64,000 nt of DNA from contig JBBROU010000004.1 in assembly GCA_038229055.1 (NCBI GenBank), positions 18,999 to 82,998 on the forward strand, in the 5' to 3' direction. Made by a program: the position numbers and the translations under genes. A model generated the notes under the pieces. The model saw only the letters and a list, made by a program, of their open reading frames with translations, did no database searches and was not told where the DNA came from. This document shows, piece by piece, positions 1-9,541 of the stretch. Source of the DNA: JANYJA01 sp038229055 (GTDB lineage: Bacteria; Acidobacteriota; Terriglobia; Bryobacterales; Bryobacteraceae). How positions within the stretch are numbered: position 1 is the stretch's first letter; every line of letters starts with the position of its first letter.

Positions 1-1
1 T

Positions 2-109
2 TCCGTAATCACCTTCGCCCCCGGCCCGGAACCCGCCGCGATCGCGTTCTTCGGTATCGGCCTGCTCATCACCGGTGCCGTTCTGCGCAAGCGTTTCATC
101 CAGGAATAA
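2..109 (+). CDS. PEP-CTERM sorting-signal protein, C-terminal fragment
   Basis: Only the last 35 codons are in the window and the 5' part lies to the left. The visible tail has the three parts of a PEP-CTERM signal: the PGPEP motif (residues 8-12 of the fragment), a hydrophobic stretch (AIAFFGIGLLITGAVL), and a basic end (RKRF) just before the stop. In known systems this signal is cut by an exosortase at the outer face of the inner membrane, and the protein is released or attached to the surface together with an EPS. The EPS locus that follows contains several exosortase-associated families, which supports the call. The function of the mature protein cannot be told. Confidence 0.85.
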   Translation, partial: SVITFAPGPEPAAIAFFGIGLLITGAVLRKRFIQE

Positions 110-129
110 CGGATCCTTCCGCTTGCTCT

Positions 130-170
130 GGGGCCGTCCTCCACGGGCGGTCCCTTCTTCTTAAACTTTT
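130..170 (+). terminator. Rho-independent terminator after the PEP-CTERM gene
   Basis: A 10-bp stem (130-139 pairs with 145-154, two G-U wobbles) with a 5-nt loop is followed by a T-rich run (TTCTTCTT, then a second T block at about 167-173). It starts 20 bases after the stop codon. It would separate the PEP-CTERM gene from the EPS operon. Confidence 0.65.
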
Positions 171-275
171 TTCCCAGAAATTCCCGAGAATACATCGGGC
201 TTTCCGCACTCTTTCGCTAGTGGCTTTGTTTGAACCCAAGTTCCTCGGGACGGACACGTTGGCTGGCCCTCATTC

Positions 276-1967
276 ATGAGCACTTTGAAGAACTCGACTG
301 TGCCGTTCTCCTGCACACCCCTGTCTATCGTGCGCATGTTCTGGAAACACCTGCCGAAGGTGTTGTTGCTCGCGACGGCGCTGAGCGGGATCACCGTCTT
401 CGTGGTGTCGCGGCTGCCGGCCATCTATCGCGCCGAAACGGTAATCCTGGTCGATTCCCAAAAAGTGCCTGAACGGTACGTCGCCTCCGCTGTGAACGGA
501 GATCTGCAGGACCGCTTGGCCACCATCAACCAGCGCATCCTCAGCAGCACTCGCCTGCAAAAACTCATAGATACTTTCGATCTCTATCGCCCCCAGCGCG
601 GCAAACTTTATCAGGAAGAAATCGTCGAGCTGATGCGCTCGGACATTTCCGTGAAGGTCGAAAAAGGATGGAGTCACGATAAACCCGGCGCCTTCCGCAT
701 CGCCTACGAAGGCAGCAATCCTACCGTCGCCGCCGAAGTCGCCAACCAGATCGGCAATCTCTATATCGAAGAGAATTTGCGCGCACGCGAAGTCCACGCC
801 GAAGGAACCTCGGACTTCATCAACAGCCAATTGCAGCAGGCTAAGAAGACTCTCGATGATCTCGAGGCCAAGGTCAGCGACTACAAAATGCGCTTCAACG
901 GCCAGTTGCCTGAACAGGGCGGCTCGCTCGATTCGGCGCTGAACCGCCTCCAGGTTCAGTTGCAGGGCAATCACGAAGCCGCCAACCGTGCCGCCCAAAC
1001 GCGCGTCATGCTCGAGACCTCGCTGTCCGGAGCCAAAGAATCCGAAGCACTCTACGAGAAGTTCTCCCGCGATTCACCCGGCAACTCCTCAGCCGTCTAC
1101 TCGAGCGATCCGATCTACGGAAGTTCGCAAGCCAAGCCCCGCAAGAGGTCCGAAGCTCTGCAAGCCGAGCTCGAAAATCTGCTCACGCGCTACTCCGACA
1201 CGTATCCCGATGTCGTCAATTTGAGAGCGTCCATCGCCAGAGCGAAGGAAAAAGAACGGTCCGAGGCCCGCTTAGAAGAGCAGCAGACGGCTCTGCAGAC
1301 TTTGCGGCCAGCCAGCACTTCCTCCAAGCGCGCCGCGACCCCGTCGGGCTCTTCCCCCGCGCTGGGTGCGCAGAGGCAGCGCTCCGCGGAACTGCAGACT
1401 TCGCTGATGCTCGTGAGAAAAGAGATCGACGACCTCGCCGCCGAGAAGCAGCGCATTCTTGCCCAGATCTCCAGCTATCAATCCCGTGTCGAGAAACTCC
1501 CGTTGCGTGAGCAGGACATGGCCTCCCTCACCCGCGATTATGAAATCTCGAAAGCGAACTATCGATCGTTGCTCGACAAAAAGCTATCCGCCGAAATGGC
1601 GACGGACTTGGAGCGACGCCAGCAATCGGAAAATTTCACCATTCTCGACGCCGCGCGACCTCCCGAGCGCCCCATCAAGCCCAATCGCCCGTTGTGGATC
1701 GGCGTCGGCGTCATGCTGAGCCTCCTCTCGGGAGTCGCTTTCGGCAGTGCGCTAGAGTTTCGCTCCAACGCGTTTCTGGGCGAATGGGAGGTGCCCGCCG
1801 GCTTAACCATCTTGGGCCGCGTGCCGCGCATCGGCCTGCCGGATGTTCCTCCTTCCAGAGTCCCCGCCTGGTGGGCCGGCAAATGGCGCATGGCGCTGCT
1901 CACCTCGACCTGCTTCGGATTGCTCGCCGTGGCCGCGACGCTCTACTTCCGCTGGGGGCGACTTTGA
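276..1967 (+). CDS. Wzz/GumC-type polysaccharide chain-length determinant
   Basis: This inner-membrane polysaccharide co-polymerase would set EPS chain length and partner the adjacent tyrosine kinase. The first membrane segment is near residues 27-45, followed by a Wzz-type periplasmic start (YRAETVILVDSQKVPERY). Long coiled-coil stretches occupy about residues 170-430. A proline-rich junction (PPERPIKPNRP) leads into a second membrane segment near 475-495, and a third hydrophobic stretch lies at the very C-terminus. The 563-residue length fits GumC/Wzc-like proteins without a fused kinase. An ATG at 336 is an alternative start that would remove 20 residues; no clear ribosome-binding site favours either. 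Its stop abuts the kinase ATG directly. Confidence 0.85.
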   Translation: MSTLKNSTVPFSCTPLSIVRMFWKHLPKVLLLATALSGITVFVVSRLPAIYRAETVILVDSQKVPERYVASAVNGDLQDRLATINQRILSSTRLQKLIDTFDLYRPQRGKLYQEEIVELMRSDISVKVEKGWSHDKPGAFRIAYEGSNPTVAAEVANQIGNLYIEENLRAREVHAEGTSDFINSQLQQAKKTLDDLEAKVSDYKMRFNGQLPEQGGSLDSALNRLQVQLQGNHEAANRAAQTRVMLETSLSGAKESEALYEKFSRDSPGNSSAVYSSDPIYGSSQAKPRKRSEALQAELENLLTRYSDTYPDVVNLRASIARAKEKERSEARLEEQQTALQTLRPASTSSKRAATPSGSSPALGAQRQRSAELQTSLMLVRKEIDDLAAEKQRILAQISSYQSRVEKLPLREQDMASLTRDYEISKANYRSLLDKKLSAEMATDLERRQQSENFTILDAARPPERPIKPNRPLWIGVGVMLSLLSGVAFGSALEFRSNAFLGEWEVPAGLTILGRVPRIGLPDVPPSRVPAWWAGKWRMALLTSTCFGLLAVAATLYFRWGRL

Positions 1968-2771
1968 ATGAGTAATGTTCGCGATGCCATGCGGAAGTCC
2001 TACCTTTCGCCGCTCGCTGTACCCGATGCGCTCCCCGATCTCACGACCTACGCCGCCATCGCGCTTCAACTCGGCCCGGAGTCGCCCGTCTTCCCTTTCG
2101 ACACGACGCATCAGCTCGCCGCCGAGCAGTACCGCATGATCCGCACCAAGATACTCCATATGCCGAAGCGCCCCCGCACTTTAGTCGTATCGAGCGCTGG
2201 GCGGGGTGATGGAAAAACTACTACCTCGCTCAATATCGCGGGTGTCCTCGCCCTGAAAAAAGGAGAGCGCGTCATCCTGGTGGAAGCAGATCTGCGCCGC
2301 CCCTCTCTGGGCCCCCTGCTCGGCCTCGAGCCGCGTCCCGGTCTCGCCGAATTCCTCGAAGAGAAGTGCTCCCTTGATGACGCCATCGTGCAGGTTGAGC
2401 AGATTCCCGGCCTTTATCTTCTATTAGCAGGTTCGGCGCGACTCAATCCCGCTGAGCTTCTGGATTCCGAAATCTGGCGCGGCCTATGTCAGACGCTTCG
2501 TGCCGAATTCACTTTCATCGTGCTCGACGCCCCGCCCGTCGCCGGCGTCGCCGATTACGAACTCCTGCAAGACGCCGCCGACGGCATCATCCTGGTGGCG
2601 CGCCCGGACCACACCAGCCGCCCCTTTCTGCGTTCCGCCTATGCCGCCGCCAATAAAGAAAAGCTGATTGGCGTCGTGCTGAACTGCGTGGAAGACTGGC
2701 TGTTCTGGAAAACTCCGCAGTACGGCTATTACGGCAACACTGCCAACCCAACCTACGCCCATGTACCCTAA
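1968..2771 (+). CDS. BY-type (CpsD/CapB) tyrosine-protein kinase
   Basis: This is the cytoplasmic autokinase partner of the preceding chain-length protein. A P-loop (AGRGDGKTTT, about residues 77-86), a Walker A' motif (VILVEADLRRP, about 102-112) and a Walker B-like segment (FIVLDAPPV) are in the BY-kinase order. The C-terminus carries a small tyrosine cluster (YGYYG, then one more Tyr), the usual autophosphorylation site. The first 50 residues are variable. The ATG follows the upstream stop with no gap, and the 3' end overlaps the next small gene by 11 bases, so the three are probably translated as a unit. Confidence 0.88.
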   Translation: MSNVRDAMRKSYLSPLAVPDALPDLTTYAAIALQLGPESPVFPFDTTHQLAAEQYRMIRTKILHMPKRPRTLVVSSAGRGDGKTTTSLNIAGVLALKKGERVILVEADLRRPSLGPLLGLEPRPGLAEFLEEKCSLDDAIVQVEQIPGLYLLLAGSARLNPAELLDSEIWRGLCQTLRAEFTFIVLDAPPVAGVADYELLQDAADGIILVARPDHTSRPFLRSAYAAANKEKLIGVVLNCVEDWLFWKTPQYGYYGNTANPTYAHVP

Positions 2772-2994
2772 CTTAAAAATGCAACTGTGGCGCCGCGGTC
2801 TCCGTCAGAACCGCCTGGCGCAAATGCTCAGTATGGATGAGAGTCTGGTCAGCCGCGTTCTCAACGGGTTCCGCGAACCTAGCCAGCAGTTCAAGCAGCA
2901 GGTCGCCTCCGTGCTGCAACAGGATGAGCACTGGCTGTTCGAGAAGACCGAGCGTGCCGCGTTTGAATTAGCCGATCCTCCGTGTGCGGGATAG
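2761..2994 (+). CDS. Small helix-turn-helix (Cro/CI-like) protein
   Basis: The 77-residue product has a compact HTH pattern: RQNRLAQMLSMDESLVSRVL (residues 15-34), followed by NGFREPS as in phage-repressor-type domains. There is no obvious effector domain. Its start overlaps the kinase gene by 11 bases and its end overlaps the next gene by 13 bases, so it is wedged in another frame between two EPS genes. This suggests a co-translated local regulator, but the target is unknown. It could also be a non-DNA-binding adaptor. Confidence 0.7.
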   Translation: MYPNLKMQLWRRGLRQNRLAQMLSMDESLVSRVLNGFREPSQQFKQQVASVLQQDEHWLFEKTERAAFELADPPCAG

Positions 2995-4904
2995 CCGGTT
3001 ACTGGGCGCGCCCCGGTGAGCGCCCGGAGCAGTCCGTCGTCACCGCCATGTGCGACGCCTTGCTGCACCGCGGCCCCGACGGCTGCGGTTATTTCTGCGA
3101 TCACCGGATCGCCCTCGGTCACCGCCGCCTCAGCATCATCGATGTTGCCGGCGGTCATCAGCCACTCGGCAATGAGGACGGCAATCTGCAGATCGTCTTC
3201 AACGGCGAAATCTATAATTACCTCGAGCTCCGCGCGGGTCTGGTCCAACGCGGCCACCAATTCCGCACGCACAGCGACACCGAAGTCCTGGTCCACCTGT
3301 ATGAAGAAGTTGGCGAGCGCCTGCCCGAATACCTCAACGGCATGTTCGCATTCGCGATCTGGGATCGCCGTCGCCAGGAGCTCTTCCTCGCACGCGATCG
3401 CTTCGGCGAAAAGCCGCTCTACTACGCAGAAGATTTAGCCGGCGCCAGCTTCGCTTTCGCCTCCGAGCTGAAAGCCCTCGCCGAGATGCCCGGTTTCGAA
3501 GCCGCCATTTCCGCCCCCGCGCTTGCCGATTTCCTCGCGCTCTCGTATATTCCCGATCCGCAAACGATCTACGAAGGAATCTACAAGCTCTTGCCTGGCC
3601 GTTCCTTGCTCGTTCGCGCCGGATCCGTCCACATGCGCCGGTATTGGCAACTTCAATTCGACATCGATACCGCTGCGCGCCTTCCCGATACCATCGAGGA
3701 ACTTCGTGCGCTCACCTCGGATGCGGTTGAACGCCGCATGATCAGCGACGTCCCCCTCGGCGCATTTCTTAGCGGAGGCGTCGATTCCGCCGCGGTGGTT
3801 GGCCTCATGAGCCGCCACTCCGCGCGCCCCGTCCAAACCTTCTCCATCGGTTTTCAGAACAAGGACTTCGACGAGCTCTCGTATGCCCGCCTGGTCGCCG
3901 AACGCTACGGCACCGAGCACAGCGAAGAAGTGGTCGATGCCGCCGATCCCGAAATGCTGGGCGTCCTGGCGCATCACTTCGACGAGCCCTTCGGTGACTC
4001 CTCTGCGATCCCGATGCTTCACCTCGCGAAGATGACCCGCGGACACGTGACGGTCGCGCTGTCTGGCGATGGCGCGGACGAAATCTTCGGCGGGTACCGC
4101 AGGTACTACTTCGGCGTCCTCGAAGAAAGGCTGCGGGCAAAATTCCCCCACTGGTTCCGCTCTTCCGTCATCCGCGCAGGCGCGCACCTGTACCCGAAAT
4201 TCGATTACCTGCCGCAAGTCTTCCGCGCCAAGACGTTGCTCGGGAATCTCTCCGCAAGCCTTGCCGACGCCTACTTTCACTCGATGTCCGCCTTCCGGGA
4301 CGAGTCCCTGCGCGCGCTCCTGGCCCCGTCAATGAATCGGCAGCTTGCCGGGTATTCGCCGCGCAACGCTTTCCGCGCCCGCTTCGAGCATTACTCGCAT
4401 CTTCCGCCGCTCACGCAACTGCAAGCCGTCGATCTGGAAAGCTATCTGCCCGGCGATATCCTGGTCAAAACCGACCGCGCCAGCATGGCCTACTCCCTAG
4501 AGAGCCGGCCTCCGTGGCTCGATCACCGCCTGGCGGAGCTGGCATTCCGCCTTCCTCCCGAATGGCACATTCGCGGCTCGGCGCGCAAACGCCTTTTCAA
4601 GCAGGCAGTCCAGCCGCTCGTGCCTCGGCCCATTCTCGAGCGCCCGAAGATGGGCTTCTCGGTTCCTCTTGCGCACTGGTTTCGAAATGGTCTGCATAAC
4701 GATCTGAATATCGCGATTAAATCGCCGTGGGCGCGCGAGTATTTCAATCCCGTGGCCGTCGAGCGGCTGCTGGCCCAGCACCGCTCCGGCAAACACAATC
4801 ATCAGCAACGCCTTTGGAACATCTTAATCTTCCTAAGATGGAAACAAAATATAATTTCGCGGGTTAGTGATAAGAATCGCCGCCATTTAGCACTGCTCGC
4901 ATAG
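2982..4904 (+). CDS. Glutamine-hydrolysing asparagine synthase-type amidotransferase
   Basis: The GTG start gives MCGIAGYW, placing the glutaminase nucleophile at Cys2 as in class-II glutamine amidotransferases (domain about residues 2-215). The synthetase domain follows, with the PP-loop LSGGVDSAA near residue 260. The length of 640 residues and the SYIPDPQTIYEGIYKLLPG segment resemble the amidotransferase subfamily found in exosortase A loci rather than housekeeping AsnB. In an EPS operon it probably amidates a sugar acid or an amino-acid substituent of the polysaccharide; this role is inferred. It overlaps the HTH gene by 13 bases. Confidence 0.82.
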   Translation: MCGIAGYWARPGERPEQSVVTAMCDALLHRGPDGCGYFCDHRIALGHRRLSIIDVAGGHQPLGNEDGNLQIVFNGEIYNYLELRAGLVQRGHQFRTHSDTEVLVHLYEEVGERLPEYLNGMFAFAIWDRRRQELFLARDRFGEKPLYYAEDLAGASFAFASELKALAEMPGFEAAISAPALADFLALSYIPDPQTIYEGIYKLLPGRSLLVRAGSVHMRRYWQLQFDIDTAARLPDTIEELRALTSDAVERRMISDVPLGAFLSGGVDSAAVVGLMSRHSARPVQTFSIGFQNKDFDELSYARLVAERYGTEHSEEVVDAADPEMLGVLAHHFDEPFGDSSAIPMLHLAKMTRGHVTVALSGDGADEIFGGYRRYYFGVLEERLRAKFPHWFRSSVIRAGAHLYPKFDYLPQVFRAKTLLGNLSASLADAYFHSMSAFRDESLRALLAPSMNRQLAGYSPRNAFRARFEHYSHLPPLTQLQAVDLESYLPGDILVKTDRASMAYSLESRPPWLDHRLAELAFRLPPEWHIRGSARKRLFKQAVQPLVPRPILERPKMGFSVPLAHWFRNGLHNDLNIAIKSPWAREYFNPVAVERLLAQHRSGKHNHQQRLWNILIFLRWKQNIISRVSDKNRRHLALLA

Positions 4905-4953
4905 ACGGTGGGCAGCGTTTTTATCGCCAGCTCACAAATCGCCAGCTCATAAC

Positions 4954-7269
4954 ATGTTAAAAGCAGGTTTCTTCAACGGCATTGCCGCGCTTTGCTTGAC
5001 GACTGCTCTCCATGGCGCCGCTTCCGCGCCCGGGAATAGCATTTCAATCGGTACTCTCGGGGTGGTTCGACCGGCCCGTCCCTTCACCATCTCGCGCCTC
5101 TTCCGGCAAGGTGAAATTCTGAATTTCGCCCAACCCCGCCTCGACGGTATTCCAATCGCGGTGTGGCAATGCGACGTGATGAACCGCTGGCCCGACGGAA
5201 GCCTGAAGCACGCGCTCATCTCGTTCTCATCCATTCCCGGAACCGTAGACTTCGTCGAGCATTCCGCCGGTTCCTCCGCCGGCCCACCGCTTAACTCCGC
5301 TCAAATGCTCGACTTCGATGCCGGCGGCGGCACTGCGTCATGGGGTGCTGAGATCGAAATCACGGCCGCGTCCACCCTCTCCGCCAACGTCCGCACTATG
5401 CTCGCCGCCGGTGCCTTCACCTACTGGCTCAGAGGCCCCGCGGCTACCCAGGTCATCGTCGAAGATCGCAGCCCGGCCCTCGCCTTCGATCTCGGTTGGG
5501 ATGCCAATCGCTCGCTCCATCCGATCTTCGTCCTCACCTTCTATACCGGCTGGAAAGGCGTAAAGGTCGAGTACATCCTTGAAAACTGCTGGAGCACCAA
5601 GCTTCAGGACCAGACTTATTCGTTGGCTCTGAAGAACGGCCCATCGATCGCCACGACGCTCTACTCCCGCCCTTCCTTCAACCACTACGCCGCCGCGCGC
5701 TGGCGCAAGATTTTCTGGAATGGCTCCACTCCGCCCGCCGTCCGCGTCGACTACAATCTGCCCTACATGATTTCCACGATGGCGCTGCCCAATTGGGACA
5801 CCGCGCGCGTGGTTTCGGCGCACGGTATCACCGAAGAAGTCCAAACCTTCAACCAGGGCGATCATGGCGACGATTTCGGCGAAGTGTCCGAGTTTCAGCC
5901 TTATTTACCCACCACCGGCGGCCGCGCCGAGATCGGCTACACGCCGCGCTGGAACGTCCGCTATCTGTATACGTTCGACCCGCGCCTGTTCCAGGTCTTC
6001 TCCTATAACGCCGACGTTTCCGGATACGTACCGGTCCATGTGCGCGAATCGCGAAACACAGCAACGCCATTTTGCGGGCTGACCTGCAGCGGCTCGAATT
6101 CCATGGTGCCTGCGTTCGGCCGCGTCATCTCGATTGATGCCCGCCCCACCCTCTGGGCCGGAAACTGGAATTACACCTGGACCTCTCCAGCCGACTTGAT
6201 CTCCCCCACCGGCCCCGTCACCACCGGGCCGTGGACGTACGACGCCGCGCACCAAGCCGATTTCGCCTATCTTCCATACCTCATCCTTGGCGACTGGTAT
6301 CTGCTCGAAGAGCTTTACTTCTGGAATGGCTACAACCTCGCCGCGTCAAACCCCGCTGCCAACGCCAACTACACTCGCCACAACGATTGGGGTTTCTTTA
6401 ACGCCCAGGGCCTTCAGCAGCGCGGCGTTGCGTGGGCTCTGCGCACCCTTGCTCATGCCGCGTTCATCGCGCCGGACAACACCTCCGAGCAGGCCTATTT
6501 CAGCGGCAAGCTGCACAACAACATCGCTATCTTCGAAGGCGTCTTTCACATCACTCAAGGCAGCTATCCGCCGGTCGACGCAACCTGTGCCGGATACAGC
6601 GCCGATACCACAACCGACAAATGGTGCTGGGGTTTCGAAAGCGCCAACAATGGCCGTGCGAACCCCTTGTTCACTCCGTCGTATGATGCGTCCGGGGGTG
6701 GCGATCCTTCTATCGATCCCTCGACGGTCTCCGTCACATCTTCCGGCTGGCAGGACAACTTCATGCGCCTCACGCTCGGCCGAATCAAGGAATTCGGTTT
6801 CGCAGACGTCATACCCATCCAGACAGCGCTTTCGAAAAACCTGATCCACATCCTCACCGATCCCGCGGCCAACCCTTGGCTTAGCGATGATTACCGCTAC
6901 CCCGCGCTCGGCGCCTCCACCGGCGGCTACTTCCAGACGTGGACCTCGTGGTTCGGAGCGTTCATGCCTGCCAACCAGACGCAAATCACCTGGTTCAGCA
7001 CTCCGCCGAACGACGTGGAGCACGGTTACGCGCACATCGAACGCGCCGCCGCCAGCTTTCTGCCCGGCGTGAATGATGGCGCGCTCTCCGGTCAGGCCGC
7101 CTGGGATTGGGTGAACGCTGCCGCCGAAAATGTCAGTCCGCAGGCTGGCCTCGGCGCCCCCGGCTGCTCCTCCAACGTTGTTGGGCTTTGCGATAACCCC
7201 AAGTGGGCCATCCTTCCGCGCCCCGGTACGGCCGCCCGCTGTACAGTCTTGGAGGCGTCCGACCGATAG
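4954..7269 (+). CDS. Secreted protein with PcRGLX/YetA-like N-terminal region
   Basis: The 771-residue product has a clear signal peptide (cleavage near residue 25, after AASA). Residues about 30-110 contain NRWPDGSLKHALISF, which resembles the first domain of the exo-rhamnogalacturonan lyase (PcRGLX/YetA, polysaccharide lyase family 26) group. The later part is rich in aromatic residues with helical stretches (about 440-560 and 620-740) that could form an alpha/alpha toroid. It sits inside the EPS operon, so it may trim or release the exported polysaccharide, or act on plant polymers. The family assignment is tentative. There are 49 bases between it and the upstream amidotransferase. Confidence 0.5.
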   Translation: MLKAGFFNGIAALCLTTALHGAASAPGNSISIGTLGVVRPARPFTISRLFRQGEILNFAQPRLDGIPIAVWQCDVMNRWPDGSLKHALISFSSIPGTVDFVEHSAGSSAGPPLNSAQMLDFDAGGGTASWGAEIEITAASTLSANVRTMLAAGAFTYWLRGPAATQVIVEDRSPALAFDLGWDANRSLHPIFVLTFYTGWKGVKVEYILENCWSTKLQDQTYSLALKNGPSIATTLYSRPSFNHYAAARWRKIFWNGSTPPAVRVDYNLPYMISTMALPNWDTARVVSAHGITEEVQTFNQGDHGDDFGEVSEFQPYLPTTGGRAEIGYTPRWNVRYLYTFDPRLFQVFSYNADVSGYVPVHVRESRNTATPFCGLTCSGSNSMVPAFGRVISIDARPTLWAGNWNYTWTSPADLISPTGPVTTGPWTYDAAHQADFAYLPYLILGDWYLLEELYFWNGYNLAASNPAANANYTRHNDWGFFNAQGLQQRGVAWALRTLAHAAFIAPDNTSEQAYFSGKLHNNIAIFEGVFHITQGSYPPVDATCAGYSADTTTDKWCWGFESANNGRANPLFTPSYDASGGGDPSIDPSTVSVTSSGWQDNFMRLTLGRIKEFGFADVIPIQTALSKNLIHILTDPAANPWLSDDYRYPALGASTGGYFQTWTSWFGAFMPANQTQITWFSTPPNDVEHGYAHIERAAASFLPGVNDGALSGQAAWDWVNAAAENVSPQAGLGAPGCSSNVVGLCDNPKWAILPRPGTAARCTVLEASDR

Positions 7270-7297
7270 ATAAATATCGGATGCGGCCCGAGCCACA

Positions 7298-8578
7298 ATG
7301 CGCGAACTGATCCTCTTCGCCATCGTGGGCGGGCTTTCCGTCACGGCGCTCTTTCGACCGCGCATCGGCCTTTATGGCTACGTCTGGTTTGCGGTCATGC
7401 GCCCCGACGTCCTCGCGTGGTCGTCCGGCACCTATCCCTACTCGCTCGTTCTTGCGCTCACCACCCTCGTCGGCAGTTTTCGATACTTCGGCAATGCGGC
7501 CGTTTGGTTGCGCAACCCGGTCATCCGTGCGCTGCTCGTCCTGCAACTTCCACTCGCGCTCTCCGTGGTCTTCGCCGTAAATAGCTCCATCGCGATCGAC
7601 CCATTTCTCTTCTACCTGCGCATGGTGGTTATGAGCCTTCTGATCCCGCTTCTGATCGAAACGCCGGCGCAGCTCGCGAGACTATTGCTTGTAATCGCGC
7701 TGTCAATGGGCGTCCTTGCCTCAAAATTCGGTTTGTTCGGCATCATCTCAGGCGGCGTCCGCTTCTCCGGCGGTTATGGAGGCCTGCTCTCCGACAACAA
7801 CTCAATGGCCCTTGCGTTCGTGATGGGTCTGGCACTCTGCTGGCATCTTCGGTCCACTGTCACCGCACGCTGGCTCAAGCTCGCGATGCTCGGCATGGTC
7901 GGACTCGCCATGGCCGGCGCCATCATGACTTATTCTCGCGGTGCCGCACTTTCTCTCGCCGCCGTTCTGCTTTACACCGCCTTCACCTCGCGACGCCGCG
8001 TCGCGACTCTGGTTGTCATGGTCGCCCTCTGCTTCCCGGCTTTCTATCTGGTGCGCGAATCGTATGTCGACCGCCTCTCCACCATGAAGTCGGGCGAAGC
8101 CGGCGGTAATCGTCTGGATAACTACCGCGCCGCTGTCCAGATGTGGCTCGACCACCCGATTTTGGGCGTCGGCTACGGCAAGGACAATCAGCAACGACTT
8201 CTGGCCGGCTACACCGACCGCGACGAAGAGACAGAAATCGTTATCCACGATACCTATCTCCAGATGCTGGTGGACTCCGGAATTTTCGCGCTGCTGATCT
8301 ACCTGTTGCTGCTCTTCGGTACCATCTTCCGCATGGGACGGCTCGCGCGCCAATCGCGCGAATCCCACCCCGACATCGCCAGCCGCGCCCGTGCGATCCA
8401 GATCGCGCTGATCGGCTTTGCCATCGGCGGAACTTTTCTGTCGCGGATCGATTTCGACCTCACCTATATCCTATGTATGTGCGCCGCGACGCTCTTGCAA
8501 TTGGAGCCCGAAGAGGTGCGCGAAACCTCCAATTCGGAATCCGCGCAAGTGCCAGTTCTTTCCACCGCGTCCGCCTGA
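7298..8578 (+). CDS. O-antigen ligase/polymerase-like protein, exosortase-associated type
   Basis: This is a polytopic inner-membrane protein of 426 residues with about ten hydrophobic segments. The N-terminus (MRELILFAIVGGLSVTALF, then RPRIGLYGYVWFAVMRPD) and the SDNNSMALAFVMGLALCW segment resemble the putative O-glycosylation ligase family of exosortase A loci. The large periplasmic loop near residues 255-320 contains NYRAAVQMWLDHPILGVGYG, the typical Wzy/WaaL loop. It probably polymerises the EPS repeat units or ligates them to a protein. Start ATG lies 28 bases after the preceding stop. Confidence 0.82.
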   Translation: MRELILFAIVGGLSVTALFRPRIGLYGYVWFAVMRPDVLAWSSGTYPYSLVLALTTLVGSFRYFGNAAVWLRNPVIRALLVLQLPLALSVVFAVNSSIAIDPFLFYLRMVVMSLLIPLLIETPAQLARLLLVIALSMGVLASKFGLFGIISGGVRFSGGYGGLLSDNNSMALAFVMGLALCWHLRSTVTARWLKLAMLGMVGLAMAGAIMTYSRGAALSLAAVLLYTAFTSRRRVATLVVMVALCFPAFYLVRESYVDRLSTMKSGEAGGNRLDNYRAAVQMWLDHPILGVGYGKDNQQRLLAGYTDRDEETEIVIHDTYLQMLVDSGIFALLIYLLLLFGTIFRMGRLARQSRESHPDIASRARAIQIALIGFAIGGTFLSRIDFDLTYILCMCAATLLQLEPEEVRETSNSESAQVPVLSTASA

Positions 8579-8599
8579 CACCTCCTGAAATCGGCGAAA

Positions 8600-9541
8600 G
8601 TGCCGATAGATTACTTGATGGCTGTTCAGGCAATAGTGACGCTCGGCCCGGGAACTGCGCGCACCCCGTTGATCTCGGTAATCATTCCCTCTTTTAACTG
8701 CGCGCCCCATCTGGGCCGGGCCATCGATTCCGTACTCGCGCAATCCTTGCGAGAACTGGAAATCATCGTGGTCGACGACGGCTCTACGGATGGCACCCAG
8801 GAAGCGGTTGAGCCCTATCTCAAGTACCGAAATATCCGTTACCTACGCCAGACGAACCGAGGACCTTCAGCGGCTCGCAATGCCGGCCTGAAAGCCTCGG
8901 AGTCCAAATACGTCATGTTTGTCGATGCCGACGACGCGCTTCCGCCCGATGCCCTCGCGACCATGGAAGCCGCTGTGAGTCTCTCCGGCGCCAGTTGGTG
9001 CGTCACCGATATCTATCGCGTCTGTGGCCAATCCAGAATAATCGTGAAGTCCGAAGTGCCCGCGGCTGACCTCTTGCACGAGATTCTCGCGGTCGACTTC
9101 GTTCGCCGCGGAGTTTTCTTCCGCCGCGTCGATCTTTTATCCGTCGGTGGGTACGACGAAGAGCTGACGATTCGCGAAGACTGGGACCTGAATATCCGGA
9201 TGATTGAGCGCGGCAAATGCTTCGAATACGTCCCCGAGCCGCTTTACCTGTATAGCTGGCGCCCGGAGAGCCTCACGACTGGCGACCCTTCGCGAGTTCT
9301 TCGCTGTACCAACAGTGTGCTCACCAAGCACCATAAGCGTCTGGCCGACTTGGGCGACCGCGAAGCCGCGAAGATCTATGCCGCTAACCTGTGGGATCTT
9401 GGGCGCCGCTACTTTCATCAGATCGGGAACGTGCGCCAAGCCGCCGCGTGCGTGCGGCAGAGCCTGGCCTACGATCTCAATGCCGGCCGCTTCTTTCATA
9501 GCCTCTTTCATCAGCTTCGTCATTCGAGACAATCCGCATGA
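8600..9541 (+). CDS. Family 2 glycosyltransferase
   Basis: This is a GT-A fold enzyme of 313 residues, probably adding one sugar to the lipid-linked repeat unit on the cytoplasmic face. Visible motifs are PLISVIIPSFN, VVDDGSTDGT (about residues 56-65), RGPSAARNAGL and VDADDALPPDAL, the last holding the nucleotide-binding DxD. An ED pair within IREDWDLNIRM is a likely catalytic base region. The start is GTG; an in-frame ATG at 8618 is the alternative. The 3' end overlaps the next start in an ATGA arrangement. Confidence 0.88.
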   Translation: MPIDYLMAVQAIVTLGPGTARTPLISVIIPSFNCAPHLGRAIDSVLAQSLRELEIIVVDDGSTDGTQEAVEPYLKYRNIRYLRQTNRGPSAARNAGLKASESKYVMFVDADDALPPDALATMEAAVSLSGASWCVTDIYRVCGQSRIIVKSEVPAADLLHEILAVDFVRRGVFFRRVDLLSVGGYDEELTIREDWDLNIRMIERGKCFEYVPEPLYLYSWRPESLTTGDPSRVLRCTNSVLTKHHKRLADLGDREAAKIYAANLWDLGRRYFHQIGNVRQAAACVRQSLAYDLNAGRFFHSLFHQLRHSRQSA

